Below, in pieces: positions 24,709-32,715 of a stretch of DNA of 64,000 nt; positions within the stretch are counted from its first letter, which is position 1; each line of letters begins with the position of its first letter. The position numbers and the translations under genes are program-made. The stretch is from contig NZ_JARPUS010000005.1 of assembly GCF_029537485.1 (NCBI RefSeq), positions 186,001 to 250,000 on the forward strand, written 5' to 3'. The notes under the pieces were generated by a model. It saw nothing but the letters and a program-made list of their open reading frames with translations, made no database searches and had not been told where the DNA came from. This stretch comes from Pseudomonas sp. GOM6. GTDB lineage: Bacteria > Pseudomonadota > Gammaproteobacteria > Pseudomonadales > Pseudomonadaceae.

Positions 24709-24894
24709 CACGAACTCCGGGTAACAGGACTAGATGACTCAATCCTGCCAGAGGCCCTGAATATGCAAGAGCCGATTGGGTCCCTGCTGGGGGCGGGGCA
24801 TTTCCATTCCGGACAACGAAAAATGGCTCTTTGACATCATTACGCACTAAGCTTGGATTTTTCCAAGTCATCAAGGCAAACAAGGAAGGTGCCT

Positions 24895-25803
24895 ATGCCG
24901 CTTTTTCCAGCCCCAGCTCAAGCTCTGTTTCTCGTTCTTATCGCCAGCCTTGGTGGGTGCACCTGGTCGCCAGCGATCAAAAGTTGGCCTGTACCTCCGG
25001 AAAGGATTGTGTCCTACGGCGCTCCTGACCTTACTCCTACCGCAGGTTCTTCATACGTGAAGATCACAAGACTCAAGACGCACGTCGAAGGCCTGCGAGA
25101 TCTAGTGGTGGAATCGCGGCTGGACCGAATGAACCGAGATTGGGCATCCAGTGACTTCACGTCCCTTGGGGTGGTTGGGGCCGTAGCTGGGGCCATGGCA
25201 GACCAGACAGGACTCCTGAATACCGGTGCCGGGATGTCGGTACTCGGTCTAACCGCACGAGAGCGATATCAGTACGGGGCTCAGCAGGCTGCATACGCCG
25301 GCGCTCAGACTGCACTGGACTGCGTGCTGAGCCAGATAAATTCTACGAACGATGCCGAAGTCGAATGGGCTGGCACCCAAACGGGAAGTAAGACAACTGC
25401 GCAGGCCGCTCATGCCTTGCCAGATGTTATCTACAAGGCCACCAAGAAGGTTCAGCAAAGTCTGATTACGCGCCTGGGGTCCATTTCAAGCGAGCCAATC
25501 AAGGGTTCTGAATTCGATGATGTTTTCAGATCGCAACGGTCTGCGTACACAAAGAAAAACGAAGCCTCTGAACAGCTGCAAACACAAAGCCAGAAGGACC
25601 GGGTGACTATCGCCTTAAAATCCGACACCCAAAAGATGCAGGCGCTGGCAAAGAAGGATGACGGGCAGAAGTCCAGGATCGATGCCGAGATGATGCGAAT
25701 CACAGCTGAGCGCCAGCTCGTACCTCTGCACCTGCAAGAAATGGTTGGGTTAAACATCGTTGGCATGGAGTCTAAGATCGCCGAGTGCACGGCGGGGTAT
25801 TGA
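24895..25803 (+). CDS. Lipoprotein with coiled-coil tail, 302 aa
   Basis: Start at MPLFPAPAQALFLVLIASLG (SD GGAAGGTG); lipobox SLGGC gives a lipidated cysteine. The mature protein has a glycine-rich hydrophobic patch (GVVGAVAGAMADQTGLLNTG) and a long helical C-terminus (SEQLQTQSQKDRVTIALKSD). First of three consecutive lipoprotein genes, so the three likely form one envelope system. Family not recognised. Confidence 0.7.
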   Translation: MPLFPAPAQALFLVLIASLGGCTWSPAIKSWPVPPERIVSYGAPDLTPTAGSSYVKITRLKTHVEGLRDLVVESRLDRMNRDWASSDFTSLGVVGAVAGAMADQTGLLNTGAGMSVLGLTARERYQYGAQQAAYAGAQTALDCVLSQINSTNDAEVEWAGTQTGSKTTAQAAHALPDVIYKATKKVQQSLITRLGSISSEPIKGSEFDDVFRSQRSAYTKKNEASEQLQTQSQKDRVTIALKSDTQKMQALAKKDDGQKSRIDAEMMRITAERQLVPLHLQEMVGLNIVGMESKIAECTAGY

Positions 25804-25843
25804 CCCTGTTTAAGATGGATTACTGCTCATGGAGGGGGAAAAG

Positions 25844-26656
25844 ATGCTTCGCCTGATCACGCTGAGTTTCATTGCATTCGTCCTGGTCGGATGCGCAGTC
25901 ACGGCTACTAAAACTGCCTCGAAGGCGGAACCCAAGTGGTTCGGTAGCGATAAGCAGATTCGGATCACGATGTACTCTGACGGTGCTTCCTGTCCTGGTG
26001 AGTGCGACTCGCATGTTGTATTTGATTCCAAGCTGAACGGAACCCAGTTTGCTCATTTGCCAAACACCCAGGCTTCTAAATGCCGCGTCGGCGAGCAGTG
26101 CGAAATCTGCTTGTTGAGTAATCGGCGCCAATGCCTGGAGGTCATGTATCGGGGTGGGGGACCCGATAAAAACACGTTCGATTTCACCCCGGCCTTCTTT
26201 CAAGAAATTTGTGCAGCAACACCCACCCAAGAAATCCTGAACGAACGCTGCAAGCAGATGCGTCGGGCTGAGGCATCTCTCTCAGGGCGCACGAATTGCA
26301 TTACGGCGCCGGCCAGCCCTGAGTGTGCGACAGTCATGCTTAAGGCTCGAAATGACCGAGCTGCAGATCTACCACTCTATGAGCAGTGTTTAAGCCTCGG
26401 CCAGGCCAAGTTCAATAAGCAGCAGCCGAAGGCCGCACAGCGCTCCTTGGAATGCGCTTACGAAGCCTATGGCACGGGTGGCCCGAACAGCCGAGGAACT
26501 CGATGGCGCAAGCTCTTGCCGGGGGCGTGCCGAGAAGGAACTTTTGTCGGTCGCGACGGGCTTGATTGTTGCTCGGGCGTGAAGCTTACAGATGCTTGGC
26601 TTGGTTCTGAGTGCAAGGCCTTCTATGTGCCGCCAGCTAGAACACCTTCCAGGTAG
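25844..26656 (+). CDS. Cysteine-rich lipoprotein, 270 aa
   Basis: Start at MLRLITLSFIAFVLVGC with GGAGGGGGAAAAG upstream; lipobox LVGC. The mature part holds about 16 cysteines (for example CPGECDSH, CRVGEQCEICLLSNRRQC, DGLDCCSG), pointing to a disulfide-bonded periplasmic or surface domain. Second gene of the lipoprotein trio. No family recognised. Confidence 0.7.
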   Translation: MLRLITLSFIAFVLVGCAVTATKTASKAEPKWFGSDKQIRITMYSDGASCPGECDSHVVFDSKLNGTQFAHLPNTQASKCRVGEQCEICLLSNRRQCLEVMYRGGGPDKNTFDFTPAFFQEICAATPTQEILNERCKQMRRAEASLSGRTNCITAPASPECATVMLKARNDRAADLPLYEQCLSLGQAKFNKQQPKAAQRSLECAYEAYGTGGPNSRGTRWRKLLPGACREGTFVGRDGLDCCSGVKLTDAWLGSECKAFYVPPARTPSR

Positions 26657-26744
26657 AGATAGGCCGCGTAAAGGTGCGGAATTGACGCTTGCATCTCTGG
26701 AGGTGCCGGTAGTTTGAAGAGGCCTAACACAACAAGGACTCTTC

Positions 26745-28934
26745 ATGAGCGTCATGTCATTTCGGCAGTCGCGCCTGGCTCGCGCCACAGCGGCTGTCAC
26801 TCTCGTTTCTATGTTGTCCGGATGTTTGCCGCAAAACCTCAAGGAAGGTGCCGGCAAAGCAATGGACTCGACTTCCTCGATCACTCAGGGCGCCGGTGAC
26901 CTCTTCGCCAGCATCTCTGGCGTAACGGCCACGGTATCCGACCTGACAGGCGTTCAGCTGCCCGGCACGACCAAGGGCGGCGAGCTCAGAACGTGGACCA
27001 GCGATGACCTTGCGGCAGCGGAAGAAGCTCGCAAGGTGATGCTTGGCGAGCAGCTCGATGACCTTCCGGTCTATGACCCCCTCAAGGCGGGCGAGGCCCA
27101 GCGCTACAAGGCGAAGATCGCTGCGGTTGCCGCTAAGTACAAGGGCCGCAAGTCGCTCAATCCGGAAGAGATGAAGGAGGCCTATGAGGCGATTCTGCCG
27201 GTAGTTCGCTATCTCGCGAAAAGCCGTGCCTACCAGGAATCGGCCAAGAAAGTGCCTTCCATCACCCGCAACCCGAAGGGCCACGCTTCGATCGTTGTTC
27301 CCGCGGGCATGACGATGAACGTATCGTTGCTGACCTACTGCAACGACCATGGTCTGCCGGCGCCGTGGAGCGGTTCCAAGATGCAGCTCCGCAGCTCAGC
27401 GCCCTATATGCCGGAAGATCTCCGGCCGCTCTACAAGGACCTGCACGAATACGCCGCGACCCACCCGAACGCCCACTACCTGATGCAGTCCACTGTCTGG
27501 TGGCTCCGGGACACCCCCTGCAAGCAGGAGTCTCTTTCGGACAGGCAGAAGGCCATGATCGAGGCGGCCCACCCTGGCGGCCTGCAGGAGCTTCAGTCTT
27601 ACTGCATGACCCAGAAGGTGAAGGGCTATGCACTTGATGCAGCCAAGCGCTTTATCCCTGGCGGAAGCTCCGCGAGCAGCATGCTCTCGGAATACCAGCA
27701 AGTGATGTCGTCGGTTAATGACTACCAGACGAAGGCCCAGGTCTTCCTGAACAGTGACCTGACCAACCCGAATGATCTCCTCAAGCTGGCGCAGACTTCT
27801 GGCCTGACCAACAAGCTCGGCGCGAACAGCCTGCTGTCGGACCCGTCGATCAGAAAGTACGCCCCGCTGATGCAGCAGTCGGGTCTGATCAAGGCCATGA
27901 TCCCGCACAGCGATGAGGACAAGGCTATTGCCACATCCCTCTCTGTGATGGAGGAGCTTGGTCGCCAGCTCGGTGAGCAGCAGGGTGCTGATCGCGGCAG
28001 TCTGGCCAACTACTCGAAGCTGCCAAATGGTCTCTACGTTGAAGCCAAAACAAACGGTGGCGCCAGCCACGCGTACGTCAAAATCCGGAACACTGGTACT
28101 GAAGACCAAGTGTTTGATGGCAGCGAGTACGTACTGACCACAGTTGATGACCGTGAAGCCGGCCATTCGAATTATCGACCCACCCAGCGTCTGAGCATCG
28201 GGCCGATGGTTCCGGAGAACATTGGACCGAACGAGAGTGATGCCAAGCGGCGCTATACCCCAGGAAACGATAAGGCCGCTATGGACGCCCTGAAAGGCGC
28301 CAAGGACCTCGAAGCTACTTTGGAAGGGGAGGAGGACCCTCAGGCTAAAGAGCAGTGTGCAGAGCGCGAGAAGGCCTATCCGGGCAATGGCACGCTGAGC
28401 TTCGGCGACTTCGGTCTCGGGATCATCCGTGATGTCGTGCAGGCGGTGCCTTTTGTTGGGAACGCGGCTTACGGATACAGTGCGCTTACCGGAAAAGACT
28501 GGCTGACTGGGTCAAAACTGCCCCCAACTGATCGGCTTATTGCAGCCTTTTCCGCTGTTGTGCCTGGTCTGGCAATAGCAAAAGGGCTGGCTGCAGGCGC
28601 GAGAATTGGAAAGGCTGGTACTGTCGCATGGAATGCATACAAGGAGGCTAGTCGCGATGTCGTCCGCGGCGCTGCCGCGTTGAAGGCAATGGAAGGAAGT
28701 GTGGCCTTCCTGGGCAATGACGCCTGTACTGTCTGGGGTGCTGGGGCCGCGACTTTAGCAAACGGGCTTTGTGGGAGCACGTCGACTGCGAAATGCATTG
28801 TCTACCAGGGCATTGCGTCGGCGGTTGGGAATTCTCCACAGGTTCGGTTAGAAGACATGCTTGAGTCGGGTCCAGGGTTGGTGGAACGCGGGACGCAGTC
28901 GTTTATCCAAACTGCTAAAGGCTGGTTCAAGTAG
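26745..28934 (+). CDS. Large lipoprotein with pre-toxin-like C-terminal region, 729 aa
   Basis: Signal peptide with lipobox (AAVTLVSMLSGC). The first 500 residues are mixed helical (LMQSTVWWLRDTP, an FxLNSDL region) with a beta module near residue 430 (HAYVKIRNTGTEDQVFDG). Around residues 555-640 the run VVQAVPFVGNAAYGYSALTG, then KDWLTGSKLPPTDR and VPGLAIAKGLAAGA resembles the PT-TG pre-toxin domain of polymorphic toxins. A C-terminal hydrophobic/cysteine region follows, but no recognisable toxin fold. Last of the lipoprotein trio and followed by a strong terminator. A surface-displayed toxin or delivery protein is possible; no immunity gene was identified. Confidence 0.65.
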   Translation: MSVMSFRQSRLARATAAVTLVSMLSGCLPQNLKEGAGKAMDSTSSITQGAGDLFASISGVTATVSDLTGVQLPGTTKGGELRTWTSDDLAAAEEARKVMLGEQLDDLPVYDPLKAGEAQRYKAKIAAVAAKYKGRKSLNPEEMKEAYEAILPVVRYLAKSRAYQESAKKVPSITRNPKGHASIVVPAGMTMNVSLLTYCNDHGLPAPWSGSKMQLRSSAPYMPEDLRPLYKDLHEYAATHPNAHYLMQSTVWWLRDTPCKQESLSDRQKAMIEAAHPGGLQELQSYCMTQKVKGYALDAAKRFIPGGSSASSMLSEYQQVMSSVNDYQTKAQVFLNSDLTNPNDLLKLAQTSGLTNKLGANSLLSDPSIRKYAPLMQQSGLIKAMIPHSDEDKAIATSLSVMEELGRQLGEQQGADRGSLANYSKLPNGLYVEAKTNGGASHAYVKIRNTGTEDQVFDGSEYVLTTVDDREAGHSNYRPTQRLSIGPMVPENIGPNESDAKRRYTPGNDKAAMDALKGAKDLEATLEGEEDPQAKEQCAEREKAYPGNGTLSFGDFGLGIIRDVVQAVPFVGNAAYGYSALTGKDWLTGSKLPPTDRLIAAFSAVVPGLAIAKGLAAGARIGKAGTVAWNAYKEASRDVVRGAAALKAMEGSVAFLGNDACTVWGAGAATLANGLCGSTSTAKCIVYQGIASAVGNSPQVRLEDMLESGPGLVERGTQSFIQTAKGWFK

Positions 28935-28953
28935 CGCCGTGCGATCTGGACCT

Positions 28954-28981
28954 AAAAAGGGGGCAAATTGCCCCCTTTTTT
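28954..28981 (+). terminator. Rho-independent terminator of the lipoprotein operon
   Basis: AAAAAGGGGGC, AAATT loop, GCCCCCTTTTTT twenty bases after the stop at 28934. Confidence 0.9.
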
Positions 28982-29035
28982 ATGCCGAATAACCATGATC
29001 ATGCTCGGAGCTCCTAGATTCCACACGAGGCTTCC

Positions 29036-29509
29036 ATGTCCGATCATGACCGCAACGACCTCTTCACACGCGATTACGGGTCCCCATTGCTGGTGCCTGA
29101 AGAGTGTCCGCACCTCATCTGGTTCGACGACACTGAGAAGGCGCCGCTGGTCTTTGTAGGGGCCGGCGCCAGGCCTGCAGCTCTACGCACCTGGGAGCAG
29201 CAGTCGAAGCAATGGAACGGTAGTCTGTTCGTTCGAGTCGCCTCCAACAGCCGAGATGATCAGTTCCCCTCAGCTATTGCCACTGATCTGAAGCTCCCGG
29301 TTGAGCAGAAAGAAACCATGCTGCGCATGTCATCCATGATCGAGCGCCTGGCGGGCGAGGTAGAGCGGCTCAATGAACTGGTCAGGGACGATATCGACGA
29401 TGATTTGGAGGATCCAGATCTGGAGAAGGAATTGTGCGAGGAAACCGACGAGCTTGTGATGGAGGCTCGGGAGTTTGTTCGTAGAATTGACCGGCAGCTG
29501 TCCGCGTGA
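29036..29509 (+). CDS. Hypothetical acidic coiled-coil protein, 157 aa
   Basis: N-terminal half is alpha/beta (HLIWFDDTEKAPLVFVGAG), the C-terminal half is a long acidic helix (MLRMSSMIERLAGEVERLNE then DDIDDDLEDPDLEKELCEE) likely to form a coiled coil. Soluble. Stands alone after the lipoprotein terminator. Function unknown. Confidence 0.6.
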   Translation: MSDHDRNDLFTRDYGSPLLVPEECPHLIWFDDTEKAPLVFVGAGARPAALRTWEQQSKQWNGSLFVRVASNSRDDQFPSAIATDLKLPVEQKETMLRMSSMIERLAGEVERLNELVRDDIDDDLEDPDLEKELCEETDELVMEAREFVRRIDRQLSA

Positions 29510-29566
29510 TCGGTTGCTAGTCCCTGTAGTTGTAACTGGCGGCGGTATCCGTCAAAGGTGAATAGC

Positions 29567-29794
29567 GTGAATGCGATGACCAAAGCAGCCTCGATCAGGC
29601 CCCTTACTCTTCCCCTACCAGAGGTCTGCACCGATGACTTCGCGGCTGGCTGGGCGCTGGCCGATGGTCACATCTTCAATGGTGACGCGCTGCAGGGCGT
29701 ACCACCCGCGACCTGGAATGAAGAGAAGGCTGTGGGCTACCAGCACAGACTGGCGGCGGAGCTCCAGCCAACTGAAGCCCTCCGTGGCATGTGA
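29567..29794 (+). CDS. Hypothetical protein, 75 aa
   Basis: GTG chosen because AAAGGTG lies six bases upstream; ATG at 29576 and GTG at 29558 are alternatives. Reads TLPLPEVCTDDFAAGWALAD, then PPATWNEEKAVGYQHRLAAE. Converges on the small lipoprotein gene at 29797. Function unknown. Confidence 0.5.
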   Translation: MNAMTKAASIRPLTLPLPEVCTDDFAAGWALADGHIFNGDALQGVPPATWNEEKAVGYQHRLAAELQPTEALRGM

Positions 29795-29796
29795 GC

Positions 29797-30156
29797 CTAG
29801 CCGGCGGACAAAAAGACCCATGTCCTGTTGGTCATGGTCTCGGTTATCGGGCATGAGGGCCTATTAGCTCCAGGGCGAGCAGGAACGATCATTCCACTTC
29901 CGATAGCTGATGCGTCTGGCACGTAGAGAAACGCCGGGCATCCCTCAGGTTTAAAGCGTGTTGCCCCCGTTATGTGGCCGTCGATATCGCCTTCAACCAC
30001 TGTTCTCTGTCCGTGATTGACGGTGACAAGGGTGACCTTGCCGTTGCCCTGGTAGGCATAGTGGCCGTCAGTATTGGGAATGGTGGGCCCTGAGTCAGTA
30101 CAGGCCGCGATATGGCCGACGACAGCAAGCATGCAGAGGTTTCGCAGTGTGCGCAT
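29797..30156 (-). CDS. Small lipoprotein, 119 aa
   Basis: Signal peptide LCMLAVVGHIAAC with lipobox IAAC. The mature chain is beta-rich (HYAYQGNGKVTLVTVNHGQ, VVEGDIDGHITGATRFKPEG) with cysteines that could pair. Periplasmic, membrane-anchored. No partner obvious; function unknown. Confidence 0.65.
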   Translation of the reverse strand: MRTLRNLCMLAVVGHIAACTDSGPTIPNTDGHYAYQGNGKVTLVTVNHGQRTVVEGDIDGHITGATRFKPEGCPAFLYVPDASAIGSGMIVPARPGANRPSCPITETMTNRTWVFLSAG

Positions 30157-30317
30157 TGAGAGCTCCTATGAATGGAGTCCCCATCCTATGAATTTGCTCG
30201 ACCTGACGCATCCCAAAACGGGGTCGCTTACTACTAGCCGGCAGGGCGCCTGCTTAAGTAGAATTTCAGGATCTTCGATTCTCCACTTCCAGCATGAGCT
30301 GAGAGTGAGAAAACCTA

Positions 30318-30402
30318 GCTGGTGGTCACCAGCACTTTCAAAACCCTCGCGGGGCTATCCCGTTTGGGGTTGCTCCGCGGACCTAAACCGAGGAGCTACA
30401 CC
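30318..30402 (+). promoter_or_regulatory. Recurrent three-hairpin leader RNA (copy C)
   Basis: GCTGGTG/CACCAGC hairpin (30318-30333), linker CACTTTCAAAACCCTC, hairpin CGGG/CCCG (30350-30362), then TTTGGGG. A final pairing GCTCC (30372-30376) with GGAGC (30392-30396) covers the SD of the gene at 30403. The same order occurs before 39561, 53064, 60844, 61602 and 62237 with different stem sequences. Confidence 0.6.
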
Positions 30403-30825
30403 ATGATGAATCGCACCATTTCCTTCACCCTTGCTGGTAGCACTGAAGCTGAGCTTGAAAGCGCCTTTCAGGAGGCTCTCAAGCACCTGCAAGCGGGCTG
30501 CAGTACTGGTTTCGATCGAGACGGCTCTTCGAGCTTTTTCTTCGAGACTGCCGATGGCAAAGCTGCTTCTGTCGAAGAGGTAGGCCAGTCCACCCTGCAG
30601 GCCGGTCCGGATAGTCTGGCTGCATTTGTTGACCAAGTCGCTGGCCTCAGTATCTGGGACTACGACAAGGACGACGGCCAGCCATACAGCGAAACGGAAG
30701 AGCCTGAGGACGGCTACATGGACTCCCACAACTGCCTGATGGGTCTCATCGAGCAAGCGCGGGATGTAAGTCGTGGGCTGATCGCTGTTTCCCGATCACA
30801 AAGTGATGGGGTGAGTCATGCCTGA
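30403..30825 (+). CDS. Hypothetical protein controlled by leader C, 140 aa
   Basis: Start at MMNRTISFTLAGSTEAELES; its SD GAGGAG is inside the leader's last hairpin. Beta-strand then helix N-terminus (LESAFQEALKHLQAGC), acidic C-terminal half (WDYDKDDGQPYSETEEPED). Overlaps the next gene by 8 bases. Function unknown. Confidence 0.6.
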   Translation: MMNRTISFTLAGSTEAELESAFQEALKHLQAGCSTGFDRDGSSSFFFETADGKAASVEEVGQSTLQAGPDSLAAFVDQVAGLSIWDYDKDDGQPYSETEEPEDGYMDSHNCLMGLIEQARDVSRGLIAVSRSQSDGVSHA

Positions 30826-31087
30826 TCCGCAGATCACCGTGGCGGCTAACTGGGCTATCGAGGCAGTATCCCGCCCCGATCTTCCGAGGCTGATCGAACG
30901 AATGAACCTGAGGCAACTCAGGATCTTCGACGACCTGGTGTCGAGGATGACAGTCGACGTTGGGCTTACTCTCAGGTTTGCGCCAGAGGCTGAGCATGCG
31001 TCGATAAAGCTGCGACTCGAACAGAAGAATGCTGATATAGCTAAGGCTGCAGAGCTTCTTCACCAGGCGATTTCCCAGCGACAGTAG
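30818..31087 (+). CDS. Hypothetical helical protein, 89 aa
   Basis: ATG within the end of the previous gene (8-base overlap), so translationally coupled. Helical (LPRLIERMNLRQLRIFDDLV, LEQKNADIAKAAELLHQAIS). Soluble. Function unknown. Confidence 0.6.
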   Translation: MPDPQITVAANWAIEAVSRPDLPRLIERMNLRQLRIFDDLVSRMTVDVGLTLRFAPEAEHASIKLRLEQKNADIAKAAELLHQAISQRQ

Positions 31088-31099
31088 TTCGGCATTACA

Positions 31100-31171
31100 A
31101 GCCTTGGGGGCTATCCCTCCAGGGGAAAGCCCATGCCCCAAGTCTGGGATTGGTCTCTTGCTGAGCTTTGA
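31100..31171 (+). other. Leader-like hairpin plus 12-codon open frame
   Basis: A TTGGGGGCTATCCCTCCAGG segment resembling the second hairpin and G-rich part of the recurrent leader is followed by AGGGGAAAGCCC and an ATG at 31133. The open frame encodes only MPQVWDWSLAEL before TGA at 31169, and a terminator follows at once. It may be a leader whose gene was lost or a very short peptide gene. Confidence 0.3.
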
Positions 31172-31177
31172 GGTATG

Positions 31178-31202
31178 AAGGCCCGCGAAAGCGGGCCTTT
31201 TT
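31178..31202 (+). terminator. Rho-independent terminator
   Basis: AAGGCCCGC, GAAA tetraloop, GCGGGCCTTTTT. Ends the 30403-31171 transcript. Confidence 0.9.
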
Positions 31203-31248
31203 CATTTCCGGGATAGCAAGAGTGCTTACGAGAGGCTGTAGTATCTAT

Positions 31249-31494
31249 TCATGCTGCAGGCTGCGCCTCCTGCAGTGCTTGGTAGGCCTTGCCATTCCAT
31301 ACTTGAAGGTTCTCGGCAGACACCGGGCCTGACACGCTTCTCGCGGCCTCCTGCAGGGCCTTGTCGACGCTTGCCGCACAGATCATCACGAACCCATAGC
31401 GCCCCTTGTAGCGGTAGCTGTTAAGGCCTGAGGCAGCCAGTGGCAGTTCATGGGTGGCTGGAAAGGCAGATGCTGCGGTGCGAGAGAGTGTCAT
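31249..31494 (-). CDS. Hypothetical protein, 81 aa
   Basis: Start MTLSRTAASAFPATH with GAGGGAG upstream. Contains SYRYKGRYGFVMICAASVDK and helix KALQEAARSVSG. Small soluble protein with unknown function, divergent from a possible 40-residue gene starting 3 bases away. Confidence 0.55.
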   Translation of the reverse strand: MTLSRTAASAFPATHELPLAASGLNSYRYKGRYGFVMICAASVDKALQEAARSVSGPVSAENLQVWNGKAYQALQEAQPAA

Positions 31495-31496
31495 GC

Positions 31497-31619
31497 GTGG
31501 GCTCCCTCATTCTCTCCCACGAGAACGACGCAGCTAAGGCATCTCTGGCTCATGTCCGCCGACACATCGAGTTGAATCCCGGCTACTACGGCCCCAGGCG
31601 CTGGAGTGTGCCGCACTGA
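31497..31619 (+). CDS. Possible very small protein, 40 aa
   Basis: GTG start with GAGAGAG upstream; reads SHENDAAKASLAHVRRHIEL, then NPGYYGPRRWSVPH. The HVRRHIELNPGYY pattern resembles the tail of small DUF5661-like proteins, though this is a weak match. The start lies almost on top of the divergent gene start. Plausible but unproven. Confidence 0.35.
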   Translation: MGSLILSHENDAAKASLAHVRRHIELNPGYYGPRRWSVPH

Positions 31620-31693
31620 GCTCCACCAGGGTCTGCGTGTGCAGTCCCTTAGAATCCGATCGAGACACCTCGCAGAAGTTACTTTTGCATTCG

Positions 31694-31718
31694 AAAAGGC
31701 CCGCAGAAGCGGGCCTTT
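31694..31718 (-). terminator. Terminator after the GNAT gene
   Basis: On the minus strand AAAGGCCCGC, TTCT, GCGGGCCTTTTCG follows the stop at 31733; the plus strand version is U-poorer. Confidence 0.8.
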
Positions 31719-31732
31719 GTCGTTGATGGTGT

Positions 31733-32416
31733 TTACGTCACCTTGCGGTCTCGGACAAAGCTAGCTACCCGGCTGCAGTCACGATGATAGAGCCGGGCCA
31801 GTTCCTGCTGGGCTTGTTTCAGGCCGCTGCGCTTATGCTTCATGACCAGCTTCGCCTGCAGGTCCAATACCTCGGGCGATTGGAAAAGGGGCTCAACGTC
31901 CAGAACACCGATTGCACCTGGAGTGGGCTCTTCATCCGTATTCATCTCGACGTGGTTGTGATTCGCACCTACCACCTGCAGGCCAAGCTTCTCGAATATC
32001 TCAACCTTCTCGATGGGGCACGAGAGGCCGATATGCGGGTAAGCCTTACGTAGCTCATCCATCAGAGCTCGCGCCACACCTTGACGGCGGGCATGTTGCG
32101 CCACCGCGATGTAGGTGATGCCGCATGCGTCTGTCGATCCCCGTAAAGGCAAGTAGTGAACAAAGCCTGCCACCTCCGCCGGCGAGCAGTCGGACATGGC
32201 CACGATCAGCTCCGACCGGGCCTCGGCCTGAGGATCCATGCTCTTCAAGTAAACGCCCAACTCTGCAGTCAGGGTCACTTCATAGATGGGGTAGAGCGCA
32301 TTGCTCGGGGGGATGCCAGACATGCTGAGTGAACTGGTGTTCTCGATGGTCAACGCCAGGACTTGATCGGTGATGTGATGGTGGGGTGGGGTGGTGTAGC
32401 GAACTGTCTTGCACAT
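31733..32416 (-). CDS. GNAT-family N-acetyltransferase, 227 aa
   Basis: ATG at MCKTVRYTTPPHHHITDQ with AAGG upstream; a GTG at 32443 would add 9 residues. GNAT core at about residues 80-140: EVAGFVHYLPLRG (strand 4), CGITYIAVAQHARRQGVARA (acetyl-CoA-binding loop, Q/RxxGxA) and VEIFEKLGLQVVG. The extra C-terminal 70 residues are helical (LKQAQQELARLYH). Substrate unknown. Confidence 0.8.
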   Translation of the reverse strand: MCKTVRYTTPPHHHITDQVLALTIENTSSLSMSGIPPSNALYPIYEVTLTAELGVYLKSMDPQAEARSELIVAMSDCSPAEVAGFVHYLPLRGSTDACGITYIAVAQHARRQGVARALMDELRKAYPHIGLSCPIEKVEIFEKLGLQVVGANHNHVEMNTDEEPTPGAIGVLDVEPLFQSPEVLDLQAKLVMKHKRSGLKQAQQELARLYHRDCSRVASFVRDRKVT

Positions 32417-32582
32417 GTCCGAGCCTTCGTTGTCGTAAAGCACCTTTTTCCCATGGGTCTCGAAACATGCAACCGGGTGCCGTGTTTGGTCTGCCCCTCA
32501 AAATGGGCCTAACTGAACGACTTAGGCAGTTTTGCTCCTGTATTTTATGACCTATGTCTAGGTTGTCGCAGGAGAGCTGACT

Positions 32583-32696
32583 ATGGGGCTGCCCATTAAG
32601 CCGAAGTCAACCATTCACCAAGTTATTCGTAGGTCTCTTTGTGTGCTCATGGATAAGGTAATTTCCGAAAGTGCATATATGTTTCAATCAGAATAA
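32583..32696 (+). CDS. Possible small basic peptide, 37 aa
   Basis: ATG with a strong SD (AGGAGAG) 9 bases upstream; reads MGLPIKPKSTIHQVIRRSL, then CVLMDKVISESAYMFQSE. Ends 19 bases before the start of the secreted repeat protein, whose expression it could influence by coupling. Unproven. Confidence 0.35.
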   Translation: MGLPIKPKSTIHQVIRRSLCVLMDKVISESAYMFQSE

Positions 32697-32715
32697 TGGT
32701 TCTAATAGGAGCGTT

